DNA of 64,000 nucleotides from NCBI RefSeq assembly GCF_023715785.1, contig NZ_JAMBOX010000007.1:124001-188000 (forward strand), read 5' to 3'. Of this stretch, positions 36,149 through 44,080 are shown in pieces. The DNA comes from Neobacillus niacini (GTDB taxonomy: Bacteria; Bacillota; Bacilli; Bacillales; Cytobacillaceae). How positions within the stretch are numbered: position 1 is the first letter of the stretch; every line of letters starts with the position of its first letter. The notes under the pieces were generated by a model, which was not told the origin of the DNA, did no database searches, and saw only the letters and a program-made list of their open reading frames with translations. The translations under genes were made by a program, and so were the position numbers.

Positions 36149-36177
36149 ATTTTATAGCTGCCCATATCAATAGTCAA
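36149..36177 (-). promoter_or_regulatory. sigma-A promoter of operon 1
   Basis: Minus strand TTGACT, 17 bp, TAAAAT. Operator site 1 overlaps the expected transcription start. Confidence 0.75.
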
Positions 36178-36357
36178 CATTTTTTCTGTTAATTTGAAAA
36201 ATTACGTTTATTCCAAAAAATATCATTCTTTGTTAACTGTTGCGACAATAGACCGGAACAGATTACTCTCGTAATCTGTTATCCTTGAAATCTCAAAACG
36301 GAGCTCCTGTTATCAATAACTATTTTATAATGCTCCCTAAATCTGAAAAACCCTTTT

Positions 36358-36954
36358 TTATTGTTTGATAATACCATGCTTCAAGAGATCCATAACCCCA
36401 CCTAAAAGGGCATCATCTATATCCTCATCATTCCATAATATCCAGTTCAATCCAATATAATTGGTAATTCCCATGATACTATATACAATCACTTCTGGAT
36501 TTAGGGGTTTAATCTCCCCCTTCCTAATAGCGATTTCTATGGAGCTTATATATGAATCAGCCAGTTTTTCAAACATATTGCGATGAAGTTCCTTGTTTAC
36601 AAATTCGGCCTGTGGGAATAAGCTATACCAATGCGGTCGTTCCTTGACAAATTCAAATAAAGCTTTTATCCCCTCTCTTTCTATCTCAATTCTATTTTCC
36701 AGCCCTGATATTCTCTTCCTAATTAACCCAATTAATTTTTTTTGCATTTCCCACAGAAGTGATTCAAAGATTTCATACTTGGACTCAAAATAGGTGTAAA
36801 AGTTTCCAAGAGATACTCCTGCATGTTGTGTAATTTCCGTTATACTGCTTTGGTGGTACCCATTTTTTCCAAAAACGTATTCAGCAGACCGCAACAATTT
36901 TTCTTTTGTCTTAAGTCCTCTGTTGGTCTTTGGCAATAGATTGTTTTTTTGCAC
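36358..36954 (-). CDS. TetR-family regulator, copy 1
   Basis: 198 residues. The helix-turn-helix SSITEITQHAGVSLGNFYTYF follows a typical LLRSAEYVFGKNGY start, and the rest is a helical ligand-binding domain. The first 65 residues are almost the same as in copy 2 (44081-44677), including the recognition helix, so both should bind the same DNA site. The start is GTG at 36954 with AGGAGG, and a near-perfect operator (36966-36979) overlaps its ribosome site region. It follows the APH-type kinase gene at 60 bp and is likely the last gene of operon 2. Confidence 0.9.
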   Translation of the reverse strand: MQKNNLLPKTNRGLKTKEKLLRSAEYVFGKNGYHQSSITEITQHAGVSLGNFYTYFESKYEIFESLLWEMQKKLIGLIRKRISGLENRIEIEREGIKALFEFVKERPHWYSLFPQAEFVNKELHRNMFEKLADSYISSIEIAIRKGEIKPLNPEVIVYSIMGITNYIGLNWILWNDEDIDDALLGGVMDLLKHGIIKQ

Positions 36955-36965
36955 TTTTGGCCTCC

Positions 36966-36979
36966 TGAATCATGTTTTA
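36966..36979. promoter_or_regulatory. TetR-type operator site 2 (copy 1 tetR)
   Basis: TGAATCATGTTTTA, one mismatch to the consensus, 12 bp in front of the GTG start. Confidence 0.55.
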
Positions 36980-37013
36980 ATGTTAACTAGGAAGTCGTAA
37001 CATTCATTAGATC

Positions 37014-38084
37014 TTAAATGGTTTTTGTGTTAATTATTTCGTAGGAGTATTCCATTAAGCTATCAATCGATTGATTTAGACTACTAAACCGTGGATCTGT
37101 CGCTGAACCCTTTACCCATCTGTAATAAATTTGCTGCATAACCACAGCTGTTTTAAAATAGGCAAAAGCAAGGTAAAAGTGTAACGCTGGAATATCTCTA
37201 CCTGACTTCAAGGCATAACGCTCAATCAGGTCGTTTCTTGAAAGGAAGCCAGGTTGGGATGTAACCGAAGGCAGGCTCGTTTTCAACTTTTCACTGTCAC
37301 CTGGTTCTCTCCAATAGCTTAGTGAGATAGCCAAATCAAAAAACGGATCAGCGATGGTAGACATTTCCCAGTCAAAAATAGCCTCTACCTTCCCTAAGTT
37401 TTGACTTGAGAACATCATATTGTTCATTTTATAGTCATTGTGTATAACAGATTCTCCATAAGATAAGGGAATATTGTTACTAAACCACGTGGCAAGCTTA
37501 TCAAACTGGGGTACTTCATGAGTTTTACTATTCTTATATCGTTTTATCCAGCCATGTACCTGTCTCTCAATAAACCCCTGAGGTCTTCCAAATGACTCTA
37601 ATCCGATTTCCTTATAATCTAGTTTATGTAACTCAGCAAGAGTATCAATAAATGCATAGGAAATCTGACGGCCCCTCTCTTCTGTTAAATCAATACCCTC
37701 TGGTAAACTTGTATCGAAAACGATTCCTTTCTTTCGTTCCATTACATAGAACGGCACACCAATTACTGATTCATCATCACAAAACAGATAGGGTTTTGGA
37801 ACAAAGGGAAATACTGGATATAATTTGTTTAATAGTGATGACTCTCTTTCCATATCATGTGCTTTAGGCGGCAATGGTCCACCAGGAGGGCGGCGCATAA
37901 CAACTTCCACACTTCCACAGCGAATAAGGTAAGTCCAATTGGAAAATCCAGCAGAGAATTGATTTACCTCAATCGGTTGGTTGGGCCAATCAGGGAAATT
38001 TTTTAACATAAATGCATGAAAATTTTCCTCGTTAAAATCCTCTCCTTTTCGTATGGAAGTAATCACATCATTTTGATTTTCCAT
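37014..38084 (-). CDS. APH-type phosphotransferase (ACAD10/11- and LvaA-like)
   Basis: 356 residues of the aminoglycoside-phosphotransferase-like kinase fold. The catalytic loop HNDYKMNNMMF is near residue 205 and the metal-binding region IFDWEMSTIADPFFDLAIS follows. In ACAD10, ACAD11 and LvaA this domain phosphorylates the 4-hydroxyl group of 4-hydroxyacyl-CoA. The matching dehydrogenase form is encoded at 30958-32175. ATG 38084 with AAGGTGG 7 nt upstream. It belongs to operon 2 with a thiolase and two thiolase/DUF35 genes. An antibiotic-resistance role is unlikely. Confidence 0.82.
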   Translation of the reverse strand: MENQNDVITSIRKGEDFNEENFHAFMLKNFPDWPNQPIEVNQFSAGFSNWTYLIRCGSVEVVMRRPPGGPLPPKAHDMERESSLLNKLYPVFPFVPKPYLFCDDESVIGVPFYVMERKKGIVFDTSLPEGIDLTEERGRQISYAFIDTLAELHKLDYKEIGLESFGRPQGFIERQVHGWIKRYKNSKTHEVPQFDKLATWFSNNIPLSYGESVIHNDYKMNNMMFSSQNLGKVEAIFDWEMSTIADPFFDLAISLSYWREPGDSEKLKTSLPSVTSQPGFLSRNDLIERYALKSGRDIPALHFYLAFAYFKTAVVMQQIYYRWVKGSATDPRFSSLNQSIDSLMEYSYEIINTKTI

Positions 38085-38159
38085 CTTATTACCACCTTTC
38101 ATCTATTTAAATTGTTTTATAATTTACCTTATCAAAAAGATTCTCAATTTGTTAGACAA

Positions 38160-38206
38160 GGAGTAAGCAGCAAACAATCTTGGTTATTTGCTGCTTATCC
38201 TTTTTT
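38160..38206. terminator. strong stem-loop between thiolase and kinase genes
   Basis: GTAAGCAGCAAA and TTTGCTGCTTATCC form a 12-bp stem, with TTTTTT on the plus-strand side. On the minus strand, where the genes are, the tail is poor, so it may only reduce readthrough from the thiolase to the kinase gene. Confidence 0.6.
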
Positions 38207-38215
38207 CACAAACTA

Positions 38216-39367
38216 TTAATTGATTCTTTCAATAATAGTGCCATTGGCCATTCCGCCGCCCTCACAAATTGCTTGAAGACCAAACCTTCCTCCTGTTCTC
38301 TCCAATTCATTCATCATGGAGATCATCAATTTGGCACCCGTAGCTCCAAGCGGATGTCCCAATGCAATTGCGCCGCCATTTGGATTTAGTTTCTGAGGAT
38401 CAGCCTTTATCTCTTCTAACCAGCACATTGGGACCGAAGCAAAAGCTTCATTTACTTCATACGTATCCATGTCCTCAATAGTCAGGTTTGCCTTTTGCAG
38501 AACCTGTCTGGTTGCTTCAATCGGGCCAGTCAACATCAATGTAGGATCAGAACCCACAACTGCCCTGGCAACAATTCGGAAACGCGGCTTTAATCCTAAC
38601 TCCTCGGCTTTTTCCCTGGACATCAACAGGACGGCAGCGGCTCCATCGCTCATTTGACTAGAATTGCCGGCATGGATTTTTCCGTTCTCCATAAATGCCG
38701 GTTTAAGTGTTGCTAGTTTTTCAATGGTTGAACCCTTGCGCGGCCCTTCATCCTGTGTAACAACCGTTGTGGTCCCATCCTCTAATGTTACCTCTATTGG
38801 CATGATTTCCCGGTCAAAACGCCCTTCTTCTTGGGCCTTAAGTGCACGATGATGACTTTCTAAAGAAAATTCATCTAATTGACTTCTCGTAAATCCCCAT
38901 TTGTCTGAAATCCTTTCGGCAGATAATCCTTGGTTAATCATCTCATACCTAGTTGTGATTTCATCACTCCAGGTGGAATTTTGGCGTGTTGATCCCATTG
39001 GCACCCGTGTCATGCTTTCCACACCGCCCGCTATCACAATATCCATGTCCCCGCTCATAATAGCTTGGGCCGCGAAATGAATAGCCTGCTGACCGGAGCC
39101 GCACTGACGGTCGATGGTGGTGGCTGGCACGTGAATAGGGAAGTCCGCCATCAATACAGCAGTCCGGGCAATATTAAAGGTTTGTTCTTCTATTTGCGAA
39201 ACACAGCCCATAATGACGTCTTGGACCATTCCCGGATTGATGCCAGCCCGGGTTACTAATTCCTTCAGCACTTTAGCGGCTAATTCATCTGGGCGAACAG
39301 TGCTTAGTAGGCCCTTTCGTTTTCCAACAGGTGTTCTGACTCCCTCAACAATAACAACTTCTCTCAT
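38216..39367 (-). CDS. acetyl-CoA C-acyltransferase (thiolase)
   Basis: 383 residues with all three catalytic elements: the nucleophile in IDRQCGSGQQAIHF near residue 88, the histidine in GGAIALGHPLGATG near 345 and the second cysteine in QAICEGGGMANG near 373. It should cleave 3-ketoacyl-CoA with CoA to acetyl-CoA and a shortened acyl-CoA. GGAGGCGTGAAAA precedes the ATG. It is in operon 2, and an unexpressed dehydrogenase remnant lies upstream of it. Confidence 0.93.
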   Translation of the reverse strand: MREVVIVEGVRTPVGKRKGLLSTVRPDELAAKVLKELVTRAGINPGMVQDVIMGCVSQIEEQTFNIARTAVLMADFPIHVPATTIDRQCGSGQQAIHFAAQAIMSGDMDIVIAGGVESMTRVPMGSTRQNSTWSDEITTRYEMINQGLSAERISDKWGFTRSQLDEFSLESHHRALKAQEEGRFDREIMPIEVTLEDGTTTVVTQDEGPRKGSTIEKLATLKPAFMENGKIHAGNSSQMSDGAAAVLLMSREKAEELGLKPRFRIVARAVVGSDPTLMLTGPIEATRQVLQKANLTIEDMDTYEVNEAFASVPMCWLEEIKADPQKLNPNGGAIALGHPLGATGAKLMISMMNELERTGGRFGLQAICEGGGMANGTIIERIN

Positions 39368-39678
39368 TTTTCACGCCTCCGAAATGGTTTAATTTTTTTA
39401 CAATCCAATCCAACTCTTCTAGTAATCTATAAAAAGCGCAAAATCTCTACTGGCAATCCACGGTTGGGCACCATAAACTTTTCTCTGGGGAAGATATGCT
39501 TATGCATAATATCCTTTGCTTTTTCGAGCATGATTTCCTTCTCCTAGGATTCGGTGAAATCAAACACTTTATTCACTCCCTTTTCGGAATGAAGTTTATG
39601 TATGACCTAATTCCAAGGAGTATAATCATTCACCCCATGGCTAGGCCTAAATATTGCTTCTAACCATTTTTAAATGTT
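39368..39678. other. gap with a dead gene start
   Basis: Apart from the acyl-CoA dehydrogenase remnant (39427-39567) I see nothing in this stretch, neither promoter nor operator. Confidence 0.45.
39427..39567 (-). pseudogene. N-terminal remnant of an acyl-CoA dehydrogenase
   Basis: A GTG at 39567 opens VFDFTES, then an in-frame TAG, then EKEIMLEKAKDIMHKHIFPREKFMVPNRGLPVEILRF until TAG. Such a start (FDFTxS...KAKDIMxxHIFPxE) resembles the beginning of acyl-CoA dehydrogenases. The stop and the absence of the remaining 350 residues show it is dead. The family call rests on few residues. Confidence 0.5.
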
Positions 39679-40827
39679 TTATAGCCCCATCCGCTTTGCA
39701 ATTATGGTTTTCATGATTTCATTTGTGCCGGCATAGATCGATATGGCTTGAACATCTCTAAACCTTCTGGCAATCTCGTATTCTTCCATATAACCGTAGC
39801 CCCCATGCAGCTGCATACATTGAGTCGCGACCCTTTTGGTCATTTCGGTTATCCACCATTTCGCCATTGATACCTGTGTGACGACTTCCTTCTTATTAAT
39901 ATGATTGACAATCAAGTCATCTACAAATGTTCTCGCTATCTGAATCTCTGTTGCCATTTCAGCGAGTTTAAATTGTGTATTTTGAAATTGGCTGATTGAT
40001 TTTCCGAATGCTTTTCTTTGTTTAACATAATCAATGGTTATTTCGAGCATTTTTTCCGCTTGGGCTACGCTTCCAACCGCAACTAGGAGCCGTTCCTGCT
40101 GTAGTTTTTCCATTAAATAGTAGAAGCCTTTTCCTTCCTCACCCAGTAGGTTCTCTGCTGGGACCCGAGCATCCTCGAAAATAAGTTCAGCTGTATCGGA
40201 ACAGTACTGTCCTACCTTTTTCAGCTGCCTGCCTTTTGAAAAACCAGGAGTATCACGTTCCACTACAATTAAACTAATTCCCTTATAGCCGGGTTCAGCT
40301 TTTGTGTCGGTCTTGCATGCCACTACGAATAAGTCACCTGTGATGCCGGTTGTAATAAATGTTTTCTCACCATTTAATATATAGTAATCTCCATCTCTAA
40401 CAGCCGTGGTCCGGATGCCCGCAACGTCAGAGCCTCCACCCGGTTCTGTCATAGCAATTCCTGTAATAATATCACCGCTTATGCAGCCTGGCAGCCAGCG
40501 CTCCTTCTGCTCTTCATTGCCAAACGTATTAATGTATGGAACGACAATATCATTATGGTTATTAATTCCAACCAAACCGCTGCCTACTCTTTCCAATTCC
40601 TCGTTGATAATAATAGAATAGCCGAAATCAGCATTGGCCCCGCCATATTTCTCATCCACCCACGGACAAAGAAAACCTTGTTCTCCCATCTTCTTCCAAA
40701 ATGACCGAGGAATCCTTTTTTCTTCTTCCCACAGCTCGAAATAAGGAATCGCTTCTTTTTCTAGAAACTTCTTTAAGGCACGTCTAAAGATTTGATGTTC
40801 TTCATTTAAATAGGTTGGACTCATCAT
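39679..40827 (-). CDS. acyl-CoA dehydrogenase
   Basis: 382 residues, a canonical family member: IAMTEPGGGSDVAGIRTTA near residue 125, YILNGEKTFITTG near 150, RKAFGKSISQFQNTQF near 275 and QLHGGYGYMEEYEIARRFRDVQAISIYAGTNEIM at the end, split here as QLHGGYGYMEEYEIARRF and IYAGTNEIM. It oxidises an acyl-CoA to the enoyl-CoA with FAD. AAAAGGAG precedes the ATG. It lies in operon 2 behind the thiolase-like gene, and a cre-like site is close upstream. Confidence 0.92.
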   Translation of the reverse strand: MMSPTYLNEEHQIFRRALKKFLEKEAIPYFELWEEEKRIPRSFWKKMGEQGFLCPWVDEKYGGANADFGYSIIINEELERVGSGLVGINNHNDIVVPYINTFGNEEQKERWLPGCISGDIITGIAMTEPGGGSDVAGIRTTAVRDGDYYILNGEKTFITTGITGDLFVVACKTDTKAEPGYKGISLIVVERDTPGFSKGRQLKKVGQYCSDTAELIFEDARVPAENLLGEEGKGFYYLMEKLQQERLLVAVGSVAQAEKMLEITIDYVKQRKAFGKSISQFQNTQFKLAEMATEIQIARTFVDDLIVNHINKKEVVTQVSMAKWWITEMTKRVATQCMQLHGGYGYMEEYEIARRFRDVQAISIYAGTNEIMKTIIAKRMGL

Positions 40828-40852
40828 TCTGCTCCTTTTATTAAAATTTAAT

Positions 40853-40866
40853 TCTAAGCGCTTTCA
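40853..40866 (-). promoter_or_regulatory. CcpA cre-like site upstream of the acyl-CoA dehydrogenase
   Basis: TCTAAGCGCTTTCA has one mismatch to TGWAANCGNTNWCA. It lies in the 48-bp space between the thiolase-like and dehydrogenase genes, so it may block readthrough. Binding is inferred. Confidence 0.5.
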
Positions 40867-40875
40867 ACTAAACTT

Positions 40876-42015
40876 CTACTTTACTAAAATGGTTACACAG
40901 GAGTTTCCTCCAGCCCCTTCGCTGTGGCTTAAAGCAACCTTTGCTCCTTGCACTTGATTAGGACCGGCTTCTCCCCTAAGCTGCCAAGTAATCTCCGCAA
41001 TTTGTCCAAGAGAGGATGCTCCCACTGGTTCCCCTCTGGAAAGGATTCCTCCGCTCACATTGATGGGGATTCTGCCTCCAAGAGAAGTCTCACCGGCCAA
41101 CGCCCTTGGCCCTCCCTCTCCGATTGGGCAAAAGCCTAATGACTCGGAATAGATAATTTCAGAACCGGCATCTACATCTTGGATTTCAGCTACATCTATA
41201 TCCTCAGGTCCCAGCCCGGCCATTTTATAGGCAGATTGTGCTGCCCTCTCAGCTAAGAACGGATAGGAGGCCTGTGCCGGTGCTGATACAGCGGGTACGA
41301 ACATATCCCTTCTTCTCCTTGTTTCCAGAACAGAAGCGGCTATTGTCACATAATTTTGGGTAAATCGCTCTGCGGTTTCCTTATTGCAAATAACGGCTGC
41401 TGCTCCACCATCATTCGGGGCACACAGCATATACAGTGTCAATGGATCACAGACCATCCGTGCTTGGAGGATTTCTTCAACTGATAATTCTTTTCGAAAC
41501 ATGGCATATCGATTATGAACAGCATGTTTATGACTTTTATAAGCAATATGAGCGAGTTGTTCTTTGGTTGTACCATACTTCACCATGTGCTCATGAATAT
41601 TTAGGGCAAAATAAAGCGGATTCGCCCCTAACCCTGTAGATTCCTGCCAATGGTCATAACCTGCCCCATGCAAGAAGCCTCTCGGGCTTTTCTCAAAACC
41701 AACCGCCAGGACGATATCGTACTGACCGGATTTAATGGCTTGGTATGCCAAGCGCACCGCGGAAGCCCCGCTGGCACAGGCATTTTCAACGTTCACGATT
41801 GGAATGCCTGGTAATCCTAACCTTTCCAAGACATTGTGACCAGATGCTGATACTTCATAAACATTGGCACAAAATGCCGCCTGAACATCCTTCATATTCA
41901 TATTTGCATCCTTCAATGCACGCTGTGCCGCAACAGATCCTAAAGTGCGGTAATCCTTGTCATTGTATCTGCCAAACTCGTGCATACCCACGCCTGCGAT
42001 GACGACCTCTGTCAA
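40876..42015 (-). CDS. thiolase-like protein, SCP-x/lipid-transfer type
   Basis: 379 residues of the thiolase fold. The nucleophile is retained (VENACASGASAVRLAY near residue 85), but the histidine loop reads SRGEPVGASSLGQ, with Glu in place of the His of GHPxGATG. Acyl transfer may therefore be altered. Start TTG at 42015 with AGGGAGGG. It follows the DUF35 gene at 42031 by 15 bp. A ketothiolase or aldolase role in side-chain cleavage is likely, but which one is open. Confidence 0.82.
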   Translation of the reverse strand: MTEVVIAGVGMHEFGRYNDKDYRTLGSVAAQRALKDANMNMKDVQAAFCANVYEVSASGHNVLERLGLPGIPIVNVENACASGASAVRLAYQAIKSGQYDIVLAVGFEKSPRGFLHGAGYDHWQESTGLGANPLYFALNIHEHMVKYGTTKEQLAHIAYKSHKHAVHNRYAMFRKELSVEEILQARMVCDPLTLYMLCAPNDGGAAAVICNKETAERFTQNYVTIAASVLETRRRRDMFVPAVSAPAQASYPFLAERAAQSAYKMAGLGPEDIDVAEIQDVDAGSEIIYSESLGFCPIGEGGPRALAGETSLGGRIPINVSGGILSRGEPVGASSLGQIAEITWQLRGEAGPNQVQGAKVALSHSEGAGGNSCVTILVK

Positions 42016-42030
42016 GCTAATCCCTCCCTG

Positions 42031-42438
42031 TTATTGAACGGGTTTAAATTTATATGTCAAATATTCTTTTTCATCTTCTATAAAAGCGGTATCCATGACG
42101 ATTTCGATATCCATGCCCGGAATTAAACGGTCAATGTTCTTTTCCGTCATAACTCCTAAAATTCGAATGCCCTCAGGAAATTCTACAATCCCAACAGTAT
42201 ATGGAACCTCCCCTTTGAAACCCGGCGGAGGTGATGTGATTCCCGTAAAACATACTAGTTTACCTAATGAACTGATTGTTTTCTCTTCCATGGTATCTGT
42301 ACAGCATTCAGGACAATAATCTTGCTTGGGGAAAACTAATTCTCCACATGCTGAACAACAAGAAACAATCAGCATAGGTGATGGGGATGTAAATTGAAAT
42401 AAGCCGTCTTTCACAGGTACTTTTACTAAACCTTCCAT
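42031..42438 (-). CDS. DUF35 (zinc ribbon + OB-fold) protein
   Basis: 135 residues with CCSACGELVFPKQDYCPECC (zinc ribbon) and the OB-fold end (GEVPYTVGIVEFPEGIRILGVM). Its thiolase partner is the downstream gene at 40876. AAAGGAGG precedes the ATG. It is the first gene of operon 2, and two operators and a sigma-A promoter lie upstream. Confidence 0.87.
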   Translation of the reverse strand: MEGLVKVPVKDGLFQFTSPSPMLIVSCCSACGELVFPKQDYCPECCTDTMEEKTISSLGKLVCFTGITSPPPGFKGEVPYTVGIVEFPEGIRILGVMTEKNIDRLIPGMDIEIVMDTAFIEDEKEYLTYKFKPVQ

Positions 42439-42517
42439 TAATGTTCATTCCTCCTTTATTAAGGATCATCCATTCTAAAGTGGTTTTATCTGCAACTCAC
42501 TCCAGTAATTTAAAAAG

Positions 42518-42531
42518 TGAATCAACTTTCA
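42518..42531. promoter_or_regulatory. TetR-type operator site 3 (operon 2)
   Basis: TGAATCAACTTTCA, exact consensus, 80 bp before the DUF35 start. Confidence 0.8.
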
Positions 42532-42638
42532 ATATTAGTCACATCCTTCCAAATTAAAACCAAAATGAGGGGGTGCCCTCCGTGATTATTGCATTTTCAA
42601 AGATATCATGATTGAAGCGCTTTCTTTCACCTGATATA

Positions 42639-42652
42639 TGAATCAACTTTCA
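42639..42652. promoter_or_regulatory. TetR-type operator site 4 (operon 2)
   Basis: TGAATCAACTTTCA, exact consensus, 12 bp after the -10 of the promoter. Confidence 0.85.
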
Positions 42653-42664
42653 AGTTATAACTTA

Positions 42665-42693
42665 ATTTTAATAACCGAGTTAATTATTGTCAA
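42665..42693 (-). promoter_or_regulatory. sigma-A promoter of operon 2
   Basis: Minus strand TTGACA, 17 bp, TAAAAT. The expected start lies near 42658, next to operator 4. Confidence 0.8.
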
Positions 42694-42725
42694 TATTTTT
42701 TCTGATAATTTAGAATTATCGAGAC

Positions 42726-42773
42726 AAAATATAGTAGATCTTCACCTATACAGGGTAAGATCTACTATATTTT
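42726..42773. terminator. bidirectional terminator of the solo dctP
   Basis: AAAATATAGTAGATCTT and AAGATCTACTATATTTT form a perfect 17-bp stem with a 14-nt loop, 27 bp after the dctP stop. Confidence 0.88.
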
Positions 42774-42799
42774 CATTTCTTTGTTTTAGTTCCGCCAGA

Positions 42800-43921
42800 C
42801 TACAGCGTAAACGGCGGTTCTACTCCTTCTTCTTTCATAATACGCAGGAATCCATCCATTAACTTTTGTCCATCATAGCCTTTTTTGTTTGCTTCGTTGA
42901 TCCATTGCTTCCAAACTCCCTTTGCCGGTTCCATAAACCCTTCTATATCTTCATTATTTGGTTGGATAATTTCACCTTTCCCTTCCACTTCTTTTGATAG
43001 CTGGTTTATGGCCTGGTCCATTGTTTTCAAAAAGCTTCCTTGCCATAGCTCCATTAATTTAGGACTGAATTCCTCGTCAAAGCGCTTCTGCATATCTGGA
43101 GATAAATCATTGTATTTATCCAAATTCATGATGGCAACTGCAGAAACCCCTGATATCGGCAAATTGGTTATATATGGTGCTGGCTCATAAATCTTAGTGG
43201 AATAGGCACCCGCAGGAGCATAAAGGCTGACATCCAATGTTTTCCTATCAAGAGCAGAATATAAATCTTCGATGGCCACCGATACTGGCGTGCCGCCCCA
43301 GCCTTTAATAATTGGATCCCAGTTAGCTCCTTGCAGTAGAATCCGTTTCCCCTTAAGGTCCTTGACTGATTTAATAGGTGTTGTGCTAAATATGGTTAAT
43401 GGATCACTAGAATAAACCCCGAGTAACTTTACACCCATTTTTTCAAATTCTTCTTTTACATATTCATTGACAAATCGCTCTGCCACTTTTACTTTTTTCT
43501 GATAGTGATCTTTCGCATTAATGAAAGCAAATGGCAAATCTAAAACGGTCATTTTAAATAGTGGTGTATCAGGATAGTACTGGGCTACAGTGTAACCAAT
43601 ATCATAAACCCCGCCACTTACATCCTGAAGTGATTGTTGAGAACCGCCAAGCACCGATCCCCCTTGCACATCGATATTTACCACACCATCTGTTTCGTCC
43701 CCAACTAATTTTGCCCAAGGTTCAAAAGCGTTTGTTTGTGTATGATGGGTTTCAGGAGTCCAGGATCCAAATTTTAAAGAAATCGATTTCTGTTCACTAT
43801 TTCCCTTTTCTTCACCTTTGGTTTCATTTCCTGAGGAAGGATTCCCTCCACAAGCTGCTAAAGCAAAAATCATCACCACAAGTGTAAAAACTGTAAATGT
43901 TAATTTAATGGTCCTATTCAT
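42800..43921 (-). CDS. dctP: TRAP DctP substrate-binding lipoprotein, solo
   Basis: 373 residues with lipobox (VMIFALAACGG). It has the DctP pattern FGSWTPETHHTQTNAFEPW, GGSVLGGSQQSLQDVSGGVYDIG and SVAIEDLYSALDRKTLDVSL. ATG 43921 with GAGGGG 8 nt upstream. It has its own promoter and terminator and no dctQ/dctM next to it. It is close to DctP of operon 1 and may share that DctQM or serve as a sensor. Confidence 0.88.
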   Translation of the reverse strand: MNRTIKLTFTVFTLVVMIFALAACGGNPSSGNETKGEEKGNSEQKSISLKFGSWTPETHHTQTNAFEPWAKLVGDETDGVVNIDVQGGSVLGGSQQSLQDVSGGVYDIGYTVAQYYPDTPLFKMTVLDLPFAFINAKDHYQKKVKVAERFVNEYVKEEFEKMGVKLLGVYSSDPLTIFSTTPIKSVKDLKGKRILLQGANWDPIIKGWGGTPVSVAIEDLYSALDRKTLDVSLYAPAGAYSTKIYEPAPYITNLPISGVSAVAIMNLDKYNDLSPDMQKRFDEEFSPKLMELWQGSFLKTMDQAINQLSKEVEGKGEIIQPNNEDIEGFMEPAKGVWKQWINEANKKGYDGQKLMDGFLRIMKEEGVEPPFTL

Positions 43922-43943
43922 CCAACGCACCCCTCTTTTTTAT

Positions 43944-43972
43944 ATTTTAAATATTCTGAATTATACAGACAA
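43944..43972 (-). promoter_or_regulatory. promoter of the solo dctP with palindrome
   Basis: Minus strand TTGTCT, 17 bp, TAAAAT. The spacer carries CTGAATTATACAG (43956-43968, with CTG/CAG arms), which resembles the motif in the promoter at 48939-48967. Confidence 0.55.
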
Positions 43973-43980
43973 AAATTTTT

Positions 43981-44058
43981 AGTATCTTGTACGCCTGAAG
44001 GAAAAGTGAAACTGCAGAGAATCCACTTTTCCTCTCAAGTTATGAATCTTAAGATACT
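43981..44058 (-). terminator. nested stem-loop after tetR copy 2
   Basis: AGGAAAAGTG/CACTTTTCCT is enclosed by AGTATCTT/AAGATACT. It begins 23 bp after the regulator's stop. Confidence 0.7.
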
Positions 44059-44080
44059 TGTAACTTAAAAATTTACTACA

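Larger units (their letters stand above)
36015..36357. other. operon 1 promoter region
   Basis: Holds the sigma-A promoter 36149-36177 and operator 36124-36137. The rest (36180-36357), towards the end of the TetR gene, shows no gene. Confidence 0.5.
42439..42799. other. operon 2 control region and dctP end
   Basis: Contains two TetR-type operators, a sigma-A promoter and the terminator of the solo dctP. It has no gene. Confidence 0.6.

Noticed and set aside
37014..38084. Aminoglycoside resistance gene
   Set aside because: The kinase fold is shared, but the sequence pattern and operon fit the ACAD10/11- and LvaA-type kinases.
42614..42627. Possible cre site TTGAAGCGCTTTCT
   Set aside because: It has three mismatches to the cre consensus, though the AAGCGCTT core is good.
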